Below, piece by piece: positions 26,585 through 35,550 of a stretch of DNA of 64,000 bases; the first letter of the stretch is position 1, and every line of letters begins with the position of its first letter. The stretch covers positions 1,922,001 through 1,986,000 of the forward strand of contig NZ_CP130058.1 in NCBI RefSeq assembly GCF_030644365.1, given 5' to 3'. Source of the DNA: Schaalia sp. HMT-172 (GTDB lineage: Bacteria > Actinomycetota > Actinomycetes > Actinomycetales > Actinomycetaceae). Under the pieces are notes generated by a model. That model saw nothing but the letters and a program-made list of their open reading frames with translations. It had not been told where the DNA came from and ran no database searches. The position numbers and the translations under genes were made by a program.

Positions 26585-27616
26585 ATGTCGCGCACTATCC
26601 CTTCGCCCCCGCCCGGCGGCACCGGGTCAGAGAAGACCGCCCCCGCCTCGTCCCACGTCGACGAGGCCGTGGCCCACTCCCACAATCACGTGCACTCTCC
26701 GGGCACCGGGCACGGCGCGCACTCGCACGATCACTCCCATTCGTCGGCGTCTGCGGCGCGCCTGGGGTGGGCGCTCGTGGTGACGGGGACGGTTGTCGCA
26801 GCCGAGCTAATCGGCGCCTTCTGGTCGGGTTCCCTGTCCCTGGCGGCGGACGCGGGACACATGGTCGTGGACGCCTCCGGCCTCGTTATCGCGCTGGTCG
26901 CCACGCGCCTCATGCGCCGCCCGCGCGACGAGAAGCACACGTGGGGGTGGGCGCGCTCCGAGGTCTTGGCCGCCGCCCTGCAGGCCGGTATGCTCCTCGT
27001 CATCTGCGTCATGGTCGCGTGGGAAGGCGCGTGGCGTCTGGCATCCCCGCCCGAGGTCGAGGCCGGCCCCATGCTCCTCGTCGGCGTCATCGGCCTGGTC
27101 GCGAACGTTGTGTCGTTGGCGATCCTCGCGGGCGGGCGCGAGGCGAACCTCAACATGAAAGCTGCGTTCCTGGAGGTCGCGAACGACGCGCTCGGATCCC
27201 TCGCGGTCATTGTCGCGGCCGGCGCCGAGTGGGCCTTCGGCTGGGCGCGCGCCGACGCGATCGCCTCACTCCTGATCGCCGTCCTCATGGCACCGCGAGC
27301 GCTCACGCTCCTGCGCCGCTCCGTTGCGATCCTCATGGAGGAGACGCCGGCCAGCGTGGACGTGAGCGAGCTGCGCGCGCACATGCTGGGCGTCGACGGC
27401 GTGCTGGGCGTGCACGACCTGCACGTGGTGGCCGTCTCCTCCCACCTCGTCACCGTCACGGCGCACGTGACTGTCACGCACGAGGCCGACGGGCCTTCGC
27501 GCGACCACATCATCCACGAGCTGGGCGAATGCGCGTGCCACCACTTCCCCATCGCGCACTCCACGTTCCAGCTCGAATGCCCCGAACACGCGAGCCACGA
27601 GCACATGGAGCACTAA
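26585..27616 (+). CDS. Cation diffusion facilitator (zinc-type metal exporter)
   Basis: 343 residues: a His-rich cytoplasmic N-terminus (HSHNHVHSPGTGHGAHSHDH, ~31-50), six membrane segments, and a C-terminal CDF domain (VHDLHVVAVSSHLVTVTAHV) ending in a second His-rich tail. The transport site has H92xxxD96 in the second segment, but the fifth has E197xxxD201 where CzcD/ZitB have HxxxD, so metal preference may differ from strict zinc. Expected to export Zn or a similar divalent ion by proton antiport. Confidence 0.9.
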   Translation: MSRTIPSPPPGGTGSEKTAPASSHVDEAVAHSHNHVHSPGTGHGAHSHDHSHSSASAARLGWALVVTGTVVAAELIGAFWSGSLSLAADAGHMVVDASGLVIALVATRLMRRPRDEKHTWGWARSEVLAAALQAGMLLVICVMVAWEGAWRLASPPEVEAGPMLLVGVIGLVANVVSLAILAGGREANLNMKAAFLEVANDALGSLAVIVAAGAEWAFGWARADAIASLLIAVLMAPRALTLLRRSVAILMEETPASVDVSELRAHMLGVDGVLGVHDLHVVAVSSHLVTVTAHVTVTHEADGPSRDHIIHELGECACHHFPIAHSTFQLECPEHASHEHMEH

Positions 27617-27641
27617 GCGACGCCTCGTCCCCACATACAGC

Positions 27642-27674
27642 GAGGCGGCGGGAGCGTCACGCTCCCACCGCCTC
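27642..27674 (+). terminator. Terminator hairpin after the CDF gene
   Basis: 16-bp arms (27642-27657, 27659-27674; one mismatch) with almost no spacer, 26 nt after the stop. Confidence 0.7.
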
Positions 27675-27685
27675 CCCCAGATACG

Positions 27686-27721
27686 ACGTGGGGGCCGCGC
27701 CTCACGGCGCGGCCCCCACGT
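27686..27721 (-). terminator. Terminator hairpin after pgi
   Basis: Perfect 16-bp stem (27686-27701 with 27706-27721) and TCAC loop, 20 nt past the pgi stop on the minus strand. Confidence 0.8.
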
Positions 27722-27741
27722 GCGGCTACAAGAGCCAGAGA

Positions 27742-29421
27742 CTACTTCGTGCGATTCGCGCGGTAGTACTCAATGAGAGCGCGGGTGGACTGATCCTGCG
27801 CATCCAGGGCCTCGGACGAGCCCTCGATCGCGGGAAGAATCTGCTTAGCCAGCACCTTGCCCAGCTCGACGCCCCACTGATCAAAGGAATCGATACCCCA
27901 CACGGCACCCTCGACGAAGGTGATGTGCTCGTACAGGGCGATCAGCTGGCCCAGGACCGAAGGAGTCAAGGCCGGAGCCATGATCGAGGTCGTGGGACGG
28001 TTGCCGGTGAATACGCGGGCAGAGACGATGGCCTCGGGCGTACCCTCGGCGCGTACCTCCTCGCTGGTCTTACCGAAGGCCAGGGCCTTGGTCTGGGCGA
28101 AGAAGTTCGACAGGAACAGCTCGTGCATGTCGGCGTCGCCATCGCCCAGCGCCCACGTCGGGTTCGCAAACGCGATGAAGTCGGCGGGAACCATGCGGGT
28201 GCCCTGGTGGATCAGCTGGTAGAAGGCGTGCTGGCCGTTGGTGCCGGGCTCACCCCAGAAGACCTCGCCGGTCTCGTAGGTGACGGGGCTGCCATCGCGG
28301 CGCACGGACTTGCCGTTGGACTCCATGGTCAGCTGCTGCAGGTACGCCGGGAAGCGGTGCAGGTACTGCGAGTAGGGCAGAACCGCGTGCGTGTCGGCGC
28401 CCAGGAAGTTCGAGTACCACACGTTGAGCAGACCCATCAGCAGGGGCACGTTCTTCTCGGGCTCGGCCTCAACGAAGTGACGGTCCATCACGTTAAAGCC
28501 GGAGAGGAAGTCCGCGAAGCCCTCCGGGCCAATCGCGACGGCCAGGGAGGTGCCCACCGCGGAGTCCACCGAGTAGCGGCCGCCCACCCAGCTCCAGAAG
28601 CCGAAGGCGTTGTCCGGGTCGATGCCGAACTCGGCGACCTTGTCCAGGGCGGTGGACACGGCGACGAAGTGCTTGGCGATCGCTTCCTTCTCGGAGGCCT
28701 CGTCGGTGACGATGCCGCGCTCACGCAGGGCGTCCAGCAGCCAGGCGCGCACGACCTTCGCGTTCGTGATGGTCTCCAGCGTCGTGAAGGTCTTGGAGGC
28801 GACGATCACGAGGGTCGTCTCGGGGTCCAGGTCCTTCGTGATCTCGCCCGCGTCGGTGGGGTCGATGTTGGAGATGAAGCGGCACTCCAGGCCCTCCTGC
28901 ACGTAGGGCTTGAGGGCCTCGTACGCCATGACGGGGCCCAGGTCAGAGCCGCCGATGCCGACGTTGACGACCGTCTTGACGGGCTTGCCGGTGATACCCA
29001 CCCACTCGCCGGAGCGGACGCGGCGGGCGAAGGCGTAGACCTTCTCCAGGACCTCGTGCACGTCGGCAATCGCATCCTGGCCGTCCACGGTCAGGGAGTC
29101 GGTCGCGGGGCGGCGCAGCGCAGTATGCAGAACGGCGCGATCCTCGGTGACGTTGATATGCTCGCCGGCGAACATGCGATCGCGCAGGTCCACCACACCC
29201 GTCTGCTCGGCCAGGGCAAGGAGGTGACCCACCAACGTGGGGCACACGAGGTTCTTCGACAGGTCAACGTGCAGGTCTCCTGCCTGGAAGGTGAACTTCT
29301 TGGTGCGCTCGGGATCGTCCGCAAACATCGCGCGAAGATCGGGCTCAAAGGTGTCGGCCAGCTGGTCGAGCTTGTCCCACGCGGGGGTCATCGTCGGGTC
29401 GATCACGGGGATATCACTCAT
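27742..29421 (-). CDS. pgi: Glucose-6-phosphate isomerase
   Basis: 559 residues from the ATG at 29421 (AGGAG upstream; the open frame extends 37 codons further without support). Full-length PGI with [19 protein letters not shown], the TFTTLET phosphate loop, [11 protein letters not shown] and the C-terminal [11 protein letters not shown] signature. Interconverts glucose 6-phosphate and fructose 6-phosphate. It lies just downstream of the phosphofructokinase gene, with a strong hairpin between them. Confidence 0.97.
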   Translation of the reverse strand: MSDIPVIDPTMTPAWDKLDQLADTFEPDLRAMFADDPERTKKFTFQAGDLHVDLSKNLVCPTLVGHLLALAEQTGVVDLRDRMFAGEHINVTEDRAVLHTALRRPATDSLTVDGQDAIADVHEVLEKVYAFARRVRSGEWVGITGKPVKTVVNVGIGGSDLGPVMAYEALKPYVQEGLECRFISNIDPTDAGEITKDLDPETTLVIVASKTFTTLETITNAKVVRAWLLDALRERGIVTDEASEKEAIAKHFVAVSTALDKVAEFGIDPDNAFGFWSWVGGRYSVDSAVGTSLAVAIGPEGFADFLSGFNVMDRHFVEAEPEKNVPLLMGLLNVWYSNFLGADTHAVLPYSQYLHRFPAYLQQLTMESNGKSVRRDGSPVTYETGEVFWGEPGTNGQHAFYQLIHQGTRMVPADFIAFANPTWALGDGDADMHELFLSNFFAQTKALAFGKTSEEVRAEGTPEAIVSARVFTGNRPTTSIMAPALTPSVLGQLIALYEHITFVEGAVWGIDSFDQWGVELGKVLAKQILPAIEGSSEALDAQDQSTRALIEYYRANRTK

Positions 29422-29504
29422 GGGTGCTCCTGACAGTAGAGGTAGGTACCCACCCAGTTTAGCTGCGAATGCGCGCTCGGTCACCCTCGTTTTCCCTGAC
29501 GACG

Positions 29505-29549
29505 GACGAGGCCGTGGCCCGTGAGCGGTCACGGAACCACGGCCTCGTC
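29505..29549 (-). terminator. Long two-part terminator hairpin between pfk and pgi
   Basis: Outer 13-bp perfect stem, GACGAGGCCGTGG (29505-29517) with CCACGGCCTCGTC (29537-29549), and an inner 6-bp stem CCGTGA/TCACGG around GCGG. It begins 27 nt past the pfk stop. The outer arm is the GACGAGGCC word that recurs across the window. Confidence 0.75.
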
Positions 29550-29576
29550 AATCCCTGGGAAACCGGGACGAACTTC

Positions 29577-31832
29577 CTACTCGACGGGATCGTCGATGGG
29601 AATAGGGGACGCCTCGATGCCCGGGTTCTGCAGGGAAACGATGCGCTGGACGGGGAGGAGGTCGAGCCACCACTGGACGAAGGGACGGCGGTTCTCGATG
29701 TCCAGGTCGTCGAACATGTTCTTCACCGGGCGCGCCTCGATGGCGTTGCCGACCTGGCCGATGTAGTAGGCGCCGCGGTCGCCGCGCTCGAACTGGCCGA
29801 CGAGCTGCTCGAAGGCGCGTGCCACGAGGCGCGTGGCGAGCAGGCGGTCGTACGGCGAGGGCGCGCCGCCCTGCTGCATGTGGCCGAGTGCCTGATGCCG
29901 CACGTCGTAGATGCCCTCGGACTCGGCGTTGAACACGTCGGCCAGGAAATCCCGGTCGTAATACTGCGACGCCGACTCGTTGACGAGCGTCAAGAAGAGG
30001 CGGCGGCCCGACTTGAAGGAGCCAACCATGCGCTCTGCGTCCGCGGCGATCTGCTGGAGGGAGGGGGACTCCTCGTTGATGTACATGTACTCGGCGCCGC
30101 TGGACAGGGCGCTCATGAACGTCAGGTAGCCGCATCGGCGCCCCATCGTCTCCGCGATGAAGCAACGCTTGGAGGCGGCCGCGCTCTCCTTGATGCGGTC
30201 GATCGCCCACGTCGCATTGTTGATCGCCGTGTCCGTGCCAATCGCGAGCTCGCAGCCGGGCAGGTTGTTATCGATGGAAGCGGGGATGAGCAGCATCGGG
30301 ATGCGGAACGCCGGGTAGCGGTCCGTCTCCGCCTGGATCGCGTGCACACCCAGGTAGGCGTTCATGCCGCCGATGACGAGAAGCGCGTCGATCTCGTTAC
30401 GCTCGATCGCGCGACCCAGCGCGTAGAACTGCTCGACCGGCGGCACGTCGCGCTTGGTCCCCAGCTCGGCGCCACCCTTGAAGGCCCAGCCTTCAACGTC
30501 CGACCAGCTCAGCTCGCGCACCCGATCATCGGCCAGGCCACTCCACGAGCCGTCGACGCCCAGCATCGTCCAGCCGCGCGCGATGCCCAGGCGCACGGCG
30601 ACGCGGGCCGCCGTGTTCATGCCGGGGGCCAGGCCGCCCGCGTGCAGGATCGCGACGCGCTTGATGTCGCCCGTGGGCTCGGGAATCAGCTGCGGGGGCG
30701 TGGACAGCAGGTGATAGATGCTCACCATCGAGGAGAAGGACGAGCCGCGCGCCGCCTGAGCAGTCACGTAGTCGCCGGCCGCAATGTAGTCCTTGACCGC
30801 GCGCGTATCGTGGACGGCCTTCATGAGGGGGACGCGAGTGATGCGGTTGCGACGAACGCCCAGGATCACAGGTTCGTCCTCGCCCGTGGACGCCAGGATC
30901 TCCTGGACCGCCGCGTAGCCGAGCAGAGTCGACATCCAGCGGTCGTAGGCCGAGGGAGTGCCGCCGCGCTGCACGTGCCCAAGGATCGTCACGCGGGCAT
31001 CCTCGCCCGTACGCTCCTGGATCGTGTCCGCGATCAGCTGGGTCAACAGCTCGTTGCCATCACGGTCGTGAGCGCCCTCCGCGACCAGGACAATCGACTC
31101 GCGGCGCCCAGCCTCGCGCCCCAGGCGCAGGTGCTCGGCCAGATCGTCCTGCCAGCCCTGCCCCACCGGATCTTCGGGGGTGAAGACGTAGTCGGCGCCG
31201 CCCGCGACGGCCGCCATGAGGGGCAGGTAGCCGCAGTGGCGTCCCATGACCTCGACGACGAATGTCCGCTGGTGCGAGGCAGCGGTGCTGGTCAGCTGGT
31301 CGATCGCGTCCAGGATGCGGTGCAGGGCGGTGTCCGCGCCGATCGTCATGTCGGTGCCGACCATGTCGTTGTCGATCGAACCGACCAGGCCGACGATGAT
31401 GAGGGCAGGATGAGCGTCCGCGAACTCCTGCGTGATGGCGCCCTCAGCAACCAATTCGGCCAGGTGCTGGGACCATTCGCCGCGGAACTCATTCGTGCCC
31501 GACAGGGAGCCATCGCCGCCGATCACGACCAGGTGATCGATGCCGTGCTCCAGCAGGTTCGCGGCAGCGCGATGACGGCCCTCGTAGGTGCGGAATTCGG
31601 CGGAACGAGCGGTGCCGATGACGGTGCCACCCTCGGCGAGAATCGAAGACACGTCCGACCAGCCCATCTTCTTGATGGAATCGCCCCCGTCGCACGCCCC
31701 CTGCCAGCCTTCCAGGATCGCATAGGGCTGCGCGCCCTTCGCCAACGCCGTGCGCACCACTGCGCGGACGGTCGCGTTCATGCCCTGGGCGTCGCCGCCC
31801 GAGGTCAGGACACCGATACGGACTGTGCTCAT
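29577..31832 (-). CDS. Double-length (duplicated and fused) 6-phosphofructokinase
   Basis: 751 residues, about twice bacterial PfkA, made of two PFK units. The N-half keeps the active site: TSGGDAQGMN, GGDGSLSG (Gly at the ATP-type position), SIDNDMVGTD with the catalytic Asp, and MGRHCGYLPL. The C-half (from ~395) keeps the fold but has GGLAPGMN, GGMNAYLG instead of GGDGS, and SIDNN instead of SIDND, so it is probably not catalytic and may bind effector, as in eukaryotic PFK. Predicted ATP-dependent. ATG at 31832 used; an in-frame ATG at 31850 is possible. Upstream of pgi on the same strand. Confidence 0.92.
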   Translation of the reverse strand: MSTVRIGVLTSGGDAQGMNATVRAVVRTALAKGAQPYAILEGWQGACDGGDSIKKMGWSDVSSILAEGGTVIGTARSAEFRTYEGRHRAAANLLEHGIDHLVVIGGDGSLSGTNEFRGEWSQHLAELVAEGAITQEFADAHPALIIVGLVGSIDNDMVGTDMTIGADTALHRILDAIDQLTSTAASHQRTFVVEVMGRHCGYLPLMAAVAGGADYVFTPEDPVGQGWQDDLAEHLRLGREAGRRESIVLVAEGAHDRDGNELLTQLIADTIQERTGEDARVTILGHVQRGGTPSAYDRWMSTLLGYAAVQEILASTGEDEPVILGVRRNRITRVPLMKAVHDTRAVKDYIAAGDYVTAQAARGSSFSSMVSIYHLLSTPPQLIPEPTGDIKRVAILHAGGLAPGMNTAARVAVRLGIARGWTMLGVDGSWSGLADDRVRELSWSDVEGWAFKGGAELGTKRDVPPVEQFYALGRAIERNEIDALLVIGGMNAYLGVHAIQAETDRYPAFRIPMLLIPASIDNNLPGCELAIGTDTAINNATWAIDRIKESAAASKRCFIAETMGRRCGYLTFMSALSSGAEYMYINEESPSLQQIAADAERMVGSFKSGRRLFLTLVNESASQYYDRDFLADVFNAESEGIYDVRHQALGHMQQGGAPSPYDRLLATRLVARAFEQLVGQFERGDRGAYYIGQVGNAIEARPVKNMFDDLDIENRRPFVQWWLDLLPVQRIVSLQNPGIEASPIPIDDPVE

Positions 31833-31954
31833 GATTCTGCCATCTTTCATTGACGGAGCGGGCCGCGAGGCCCAGTGTGCCTAGCGTGTCCTATTCTACG
31901 TGACCTGCGCCTCCACCACTAGGGCCAAACTCCCATTTACCGAGAAAACGACAA

Positions 31955-31986
31955 GTGCGCGCCCACCGGAATCGGCGGGCGCGCAC
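31955..31986 (-). terminator. Terminator hairpin after the symporter gene
   Basis: 14-bp stem (31955-31968 with 31973-31986, one G-U) and 4-nt loop, 18 nt past the stop on the minus strand. Confidence 0.7.
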
Positions 31987-32004
31987 AGGGCGGATCAACG
32001 GGAA

Positions 32005-33336
32005 CTACGCGGTGGCGTCCGCGCCGTTGCGGGCGGCGGAGTCGGCGAGCTCCTCGGGGCTGACGACGCCCTCGACCGACACGCGGTCCAGGTAGGCCAT
32101 GCCGTCAAACGCCAGCTCGCGGGCGTTCTCCGGGTCACCCTCGTTGCCGATGGAACCGTGCGCCATGCGATCAATAATGAGCGCGATCGCGCCGTCGCCC
32201 GTCACGTTCGTCGCGGTGCCGAAGGAATCCAGCGCGATGTAGGTGGCGATCATGAGCGCGACCTGCGCGTCGTCGAAGCCCAGCATCGAGCTGAGCAGGC
32301 CGGTGGCCGCCATGATGGCGCCACCGGGCACGCCGGGGGCGGCGACCATCGTGATGCCGAGCATGAAGATGAAGCCGACCCACTGGAGGGTGGACACCGT
32401 CAGGCCCTGGGTCAGGACGATCGCGAACGCGAACGCGAAGATCTTCGAGGTTGAGCCCGCCAGGTGGATCGTCGCGCACAGCGGGATAGTGAAGGACGCA
32501 ACCGCGTCGGACACGCCGTTCTTCTTCGTCTGACGCAGCGTCACCGGGATGGTCGCGGCCGAGGAAGACGTGCCGAGCGCCGTCAGGTAGGCGGGCATCA
32601 TCGTGAGCAGCGACTTAATGGGGTTGCGGCGGGCGACGGCACCGGCGAAGCAGAACTGGGTCAGCAGGATGACGACCTCGAGGACCAGGACCACGACCAC
32701 GACGCGTAGCAGGGTGCGGATAACGGAGGCGGCCTCGCCCGTGTACGTCAGGTTCAGGAAGATACCGAAGATGTGCAGGGGCAGCAGCGGGATGATGATC
32801 GTCTCGATGAGGCGCGTGATGATGGCGCGGAACTCGATGAAGCCCTTACGCAGGACGCCGCGCGGCACCATCGACAGGCCCAGGCCGACCACGAAGGAGA
32901 GCAGCAGCGCCGTCATGACCTGCAGAGGCGCCGGCATCTCGATCGTGAAGTAGGACTCGAGCGCGCTGCCAGGCTCGGACACCGAGCCCAGCTGCGTGGA
33001 GGCGAGCAGGCGCGGGAAGAGCGATGCGCACACCAGGAAGGTCAGGAAGCCCGAAAAGAGCGTCGAGCCGTAGGCGATGGCCGTCGTAATACCCAGCCAC
33101 TTTCCGGCGCCGCGTCCCAGGTCGGCGATCGCGGGGGTCACCAGGCCGACGATGATGAGCGGAATAGAGAAGGAGAGGAACTGGCTGAAGATAGCCGAGA
33201 AGGTCGCGAAGATACGACCGATTTCCACGGGGACCAGGTGGTCGCCGCCGATGCGGATCGATCCAAGGATGATCGCGAGGATGATCGCAGCGATCACCCA
33301 CACGAGGATTCCGGACTTACGCAGGAACGCGCGCAT
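32005..33336 (-). CDS. Dicarboxylate/amino acid:cation symporter (DAACS family)
   Basis: 443 residues from the ATG at 33336, which has AAGG 8 nt upstream; a GTG three codons earlier is less likely. About eight membrane segments. Family landmarks: the Ser-rich loop GTSSSAATIPVTLRQ, PLCATIHLAGS, the APGVPGGAIMA turn and DSFGTATNVTGDGA in the last helix. The usual Arg of the substrate-binding DxxRTxxNVxGD is Phe-Gly here, so the substrate may be Ser/Thr or a neutral amino acid rather than a C4 acid. C-terminal ~40 residues are acidic. Confidence 0.88.
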   Translation of the reverse strand: MRAFLRKSGILVWVIAAIILAIILGSIRIGGDHLVPVEIGRIFATFSAIFSQFLSFSIPLIIVGLVTPAIADLGRGAGKWLGITTAIAYGSTLFSGFLTFLVCASLFPRLLASTQLGSVSEPGSALESYFTIEMPAPLQVMTALLLSFVVGLGLSMVPRGVLRKGFIEFRAIITRLIETIIIPLLPLHIFGIFLNLTYTGEAASVIRTLLRVVVVVLVLEVVILLTQFCFAGAVARRNPIKSLLTMMPAYLTALGTSSSAATIPVTLRQTKKNGVSDAVASFTIPLCATIHLAGSTSKIFAFAFAIVLTQGLTVSTLQWVGFIFMLGITMVAAPGVPGGAIMAATGLLSSMLGFDDAQVALMIATYIALDSFGTATNVTGDGAIALIIDRMAHGSIGNEGDPENARELAFDGMAYLDRVSVEGVVSPEELADSAARNGADATA

Positions 33337-33506
33337 GTGTTTCACCTTGAGATTAGGGATGATGGGTCACCCATAGCATGCCCGACCTTTACGCATTCTT
33401 GAACTCGAAACCACGATACGGGATGTGGGTCACGTTGGACACCCGATCGCTCCCCCTCATTGACGAGGCCGGGGATTCCGCACGAATTCAACGTTCCTCG
33501 GGAGGT

Positions 33507-33776
33507 TCAGCGCACCGCCATCGTCGCAACATAGGGCCCTAGATACCAGATAATCGCGGCGAGAATCACGTAGACGATCGCATCCGCGACGCGCCCCCGC
33601 GACGCAAACCACGGGCGCCCGGGCGTCCACAGGCGCACGAGCCCCATGCCCAGAAGGACCGCCGCAATGAGGACGACCGCACGATGGCGGTGATCCGTCA
33701 CTGCCAACGCGACGATGCCGAGGACTCCGACCGCGCTCAGGGCAGCACCAACCCACGCGCCCAGTCGCGCGCGCAC
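33507..33776 (-). CDS. DUF3017-type small membrane protein
   Basis: 89 residues from a GTG at 33776 preceded by GAGGAGAGG; the frame continues upstream to 33854 without support. Three hydrophobic segments with LVRLWTPGRPWFASRGRVADAIVYV between the second and third, the DUF3017 pattern. This actinobacterial family commonly sits near folD and mdh in related genomes; here it is alone. Function unknown. Confidence 0.75.
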   Translation of the reverse strand: MRARLGAWVGAALSAVGVLGIVALAVTDHRHRAVVLIAAVLLGMGLVRLWTPGRPWFASRGRVADAIVYVILAAIIWYLGPYVATMAVR

Positions 33777-33974
33777 GGTCCTCTCCTCACTCTTCACGCT
33801 CCATACCCTAGCGTATGATCGACCATAATCGGCCCGCGATGACGCTTGTTCCACTGTCCCCCGCCCCGGAGCCGTCCCGTGTGATCGTCACAAAAAGCCC
33901 GTACGCGGGTTTAGGATAGGACGAAAGGCTTTTCGGCCACAGCATATCGTCCTCGTCCCAAAGGAGTATTTCGA

Positions 33975-35453
33975 GTGTCTCGTTTCATCGTCGTCGCCCC
34001 CGGTTCGTCGGAGGCAGCAGCCCTCGCCACCGAAGAGCTGGCGCGTGTCCTCGGCGTCACCACCGTTGAGGCCCTGGCCGGCACGACCGCCACCGATGCC
34101 GCCCTGCGCCCCGCCACCGCGCTGCCCGCCGCCGTCGAGGCCGTGCGCGCCGCCGGCGACGACGCGCTCATCGTGCCCGCCCGTGAGGCCTCGAACCGTG
34201 CCTTCGACCACGTCGCTTGGAACCTGAGCCTGGCCGCCTCCACCCGCGCCGGCGTCGTCCTCGCCTTCGATGCGGAGGGCGCCAGCGCGGAGCTCCTCGT
34301 CGAGGAAATCGCCGCCGCCCGCCTGCGCGCCGAGGCCTCGGCTGCCACCGTCGTCGCCGTGGCCTTCACCGGCGGAGCCCCCGAGGTCGCCTCCGACCTG
34401 CCCGTCCTGACCCTGCCCCTCGGCGAGGACGCCGCCGCCACGCTGCGCGCTACCGCCGCCCCCACGGCGGTCACGCCGCTCGCCTTCCAGGCCGACCTCA
34501 TCGAACGCGCCCGCGGCGACCGCAAGCGCATCGTCCTGCCCGAGCCCGACGACGACCGCGTCCTGCAGGCCGCCGCCCAGGTCCTCGCCGCCGGCATCGC
34601 CGACATCACCTTCGTGGGCGACGCCGACTACGTCGCCAAGCGCGCCGGCGAGCTCGGCCTCGACCTGAGCGCCGCCCAGGTCGTCTCCGTGAACGACCCC
34701 GCCTACCTCGAGCGCTACGCCGAAGAGTTCGCGCGCCTGCGCGCCAAGAAGGGCGTCACCCTCGAGCAGGCCCGTGAGAAGGTCACCGACGTGTCCTACT
34801 TCGGCACCATGATGGTTCACATGGGCGACGCCGACGGCATGGTCTCGGGCGCTGCCCACACGACCGCGCACACGATCGTTCCCTCCTTCCAGATCATCAA
34901 GACCGCCCCCGGCGTCTCCGTCGTCTCCTCCATCTTCCTCATGGCGATGAAGGACCGCGTGTGGGCATTCGGCGACTGCGCCGTCAACCCCAACCCCACA
35001 CCCGAGCAGCTCGCCGACATCGCCGTGACATCTGCGCACACCGCCGCCCAGTTCGGCGTCACCCCGCGCGTCGCCATGCTGTCCTATTCCACCGGCACCT
35101 CCGGGGCCGGCCCGGACGTTGACGCCGTCGTCGAGGCGACCCGCCTCGCCCGCGAGAAGGCCCCCGAGCTGGCCATCGAAGGCCCCATCCAGTTCGACGC
35201 GGCCGTCGACGCGGCCGTCGCCTCCAAGAAGCTGCCCGGCTCCGACGTCGCCGGCAAGGCCACCGTCTTCGTCTTCCCCTCCCTGGAAGCCGGAAACATC
35301 GGCTACAAGGCCGTCCAGCGTTCCTCCGGCGCCGTGGCCGTCGGCCCGGTCCTACAGGGCCTCAACAAGCCCGTCAACGACCTGTCGCGCGGCGCCCTCG
35401 TCGAAGACATCGTCAACACCGTCGCCCTGACCGCCGTTCAAGCCCAGGGCTGA
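33975..35453 (+). CDS. pta: Phosphate acetyltransferase (short actinobacterial form)
   Basis: 492 residues, GTG start with AAAGGAG. The C-terminal ~320 residues are the PTA_PTB catalytic domain: RKRIVLPEPDDDRVLQAA, VSYFGTMMVHMGDADGMVSGAAHTTAHT, MLSYSTGTSGAGPDVD, FVFPSLEAGNIGYKAVQR and GPVLQGLNKPVNDLSRG. The N-terminal ~165 residues are a reduced Ala-rich domain in place of the P-loop and DRTGG domains of long Pta. Makes acetyl phosphate from acetyl-CoA. A hairpin lies between it and ackA. Confidence 0.95.
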   Translation: MSRFIVVAPGSSEAAALATEELARVLGVTTVEALAGTTATDAALRPATALPAAVEAVRAAGDDALIVPAREASNRAFDHVAWNLSLAASTRAGVVLAFDAEGASAELLVEEIAAARLRAEASAATVVAVAFTGGAPEVASDLPVLTLPLGEDAAATLRATAAPTAVTPLAFQADLIERARGDRKRIVLPEPDDDRVLQAAAQVLAAGIADITFVGDADYVAKRAGELGLDLSAAQVVSVNDPAYLERYAEEFARLRAKKGVTLEQAREKVTDVSYFGTMMVHMGDADGMVSGAAHTTAHTIVPSFQIIKTAPGVSVVSSIFLMAMKDRVWAFGDCAVNPNPTPEQLADIAVTSAHTAAQFGVTPRVAMLSYSTGTSGAGPDVDAVVEATRLAREKAPELAIEGPIQFDAAVDAAVASKKLPGSDVAGKATVFVFPSLEAGNIGYKAVQRSSGAVAVGPVLQGLNKPVNDLSRGALVEDIVNTVALTAVQAQG

Positions 35454-35467
35454 ACGGGACCCAGGTC

Positions 35468-35505
35468 CCGGGGTCCGGTTACTATTGACGGTAACCGGGC
35501 CCCGG
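35468..35505 (+). terminator. Hairpin between pta and ackA
   Basis: 15-bp stem (35468-35482 with 35491-35505, one G-U) and 8-nt loop, followed by GCCTCGTACTTTTCCT. Probably a partial terminator or mRNA-processing stem that lets the two genes differ in expression. Confidence 0.6.
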
Positions 35506-35550
35506 CCTCGTACTTTTCCTCCCCATCCCCCCAACACGAAAGGCGAACGC

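Noticed and set aside
31812-31850. Upstream ATG at 31850 as the pfk start
   Set aside because: It adds six residues without a better ribosome site; homologous PFKs begin close to the TVRIGVLTSGGD strand. Kept only as an alternative.
26767-31853. Plus-strand frames of 888 and 794 codons over the CDF, pgi and pfk genes
   Set aside because: Arg/Gly/Val-rich shadows of well-identified genes; no motif, and the opposite or other frame is clearly coding.
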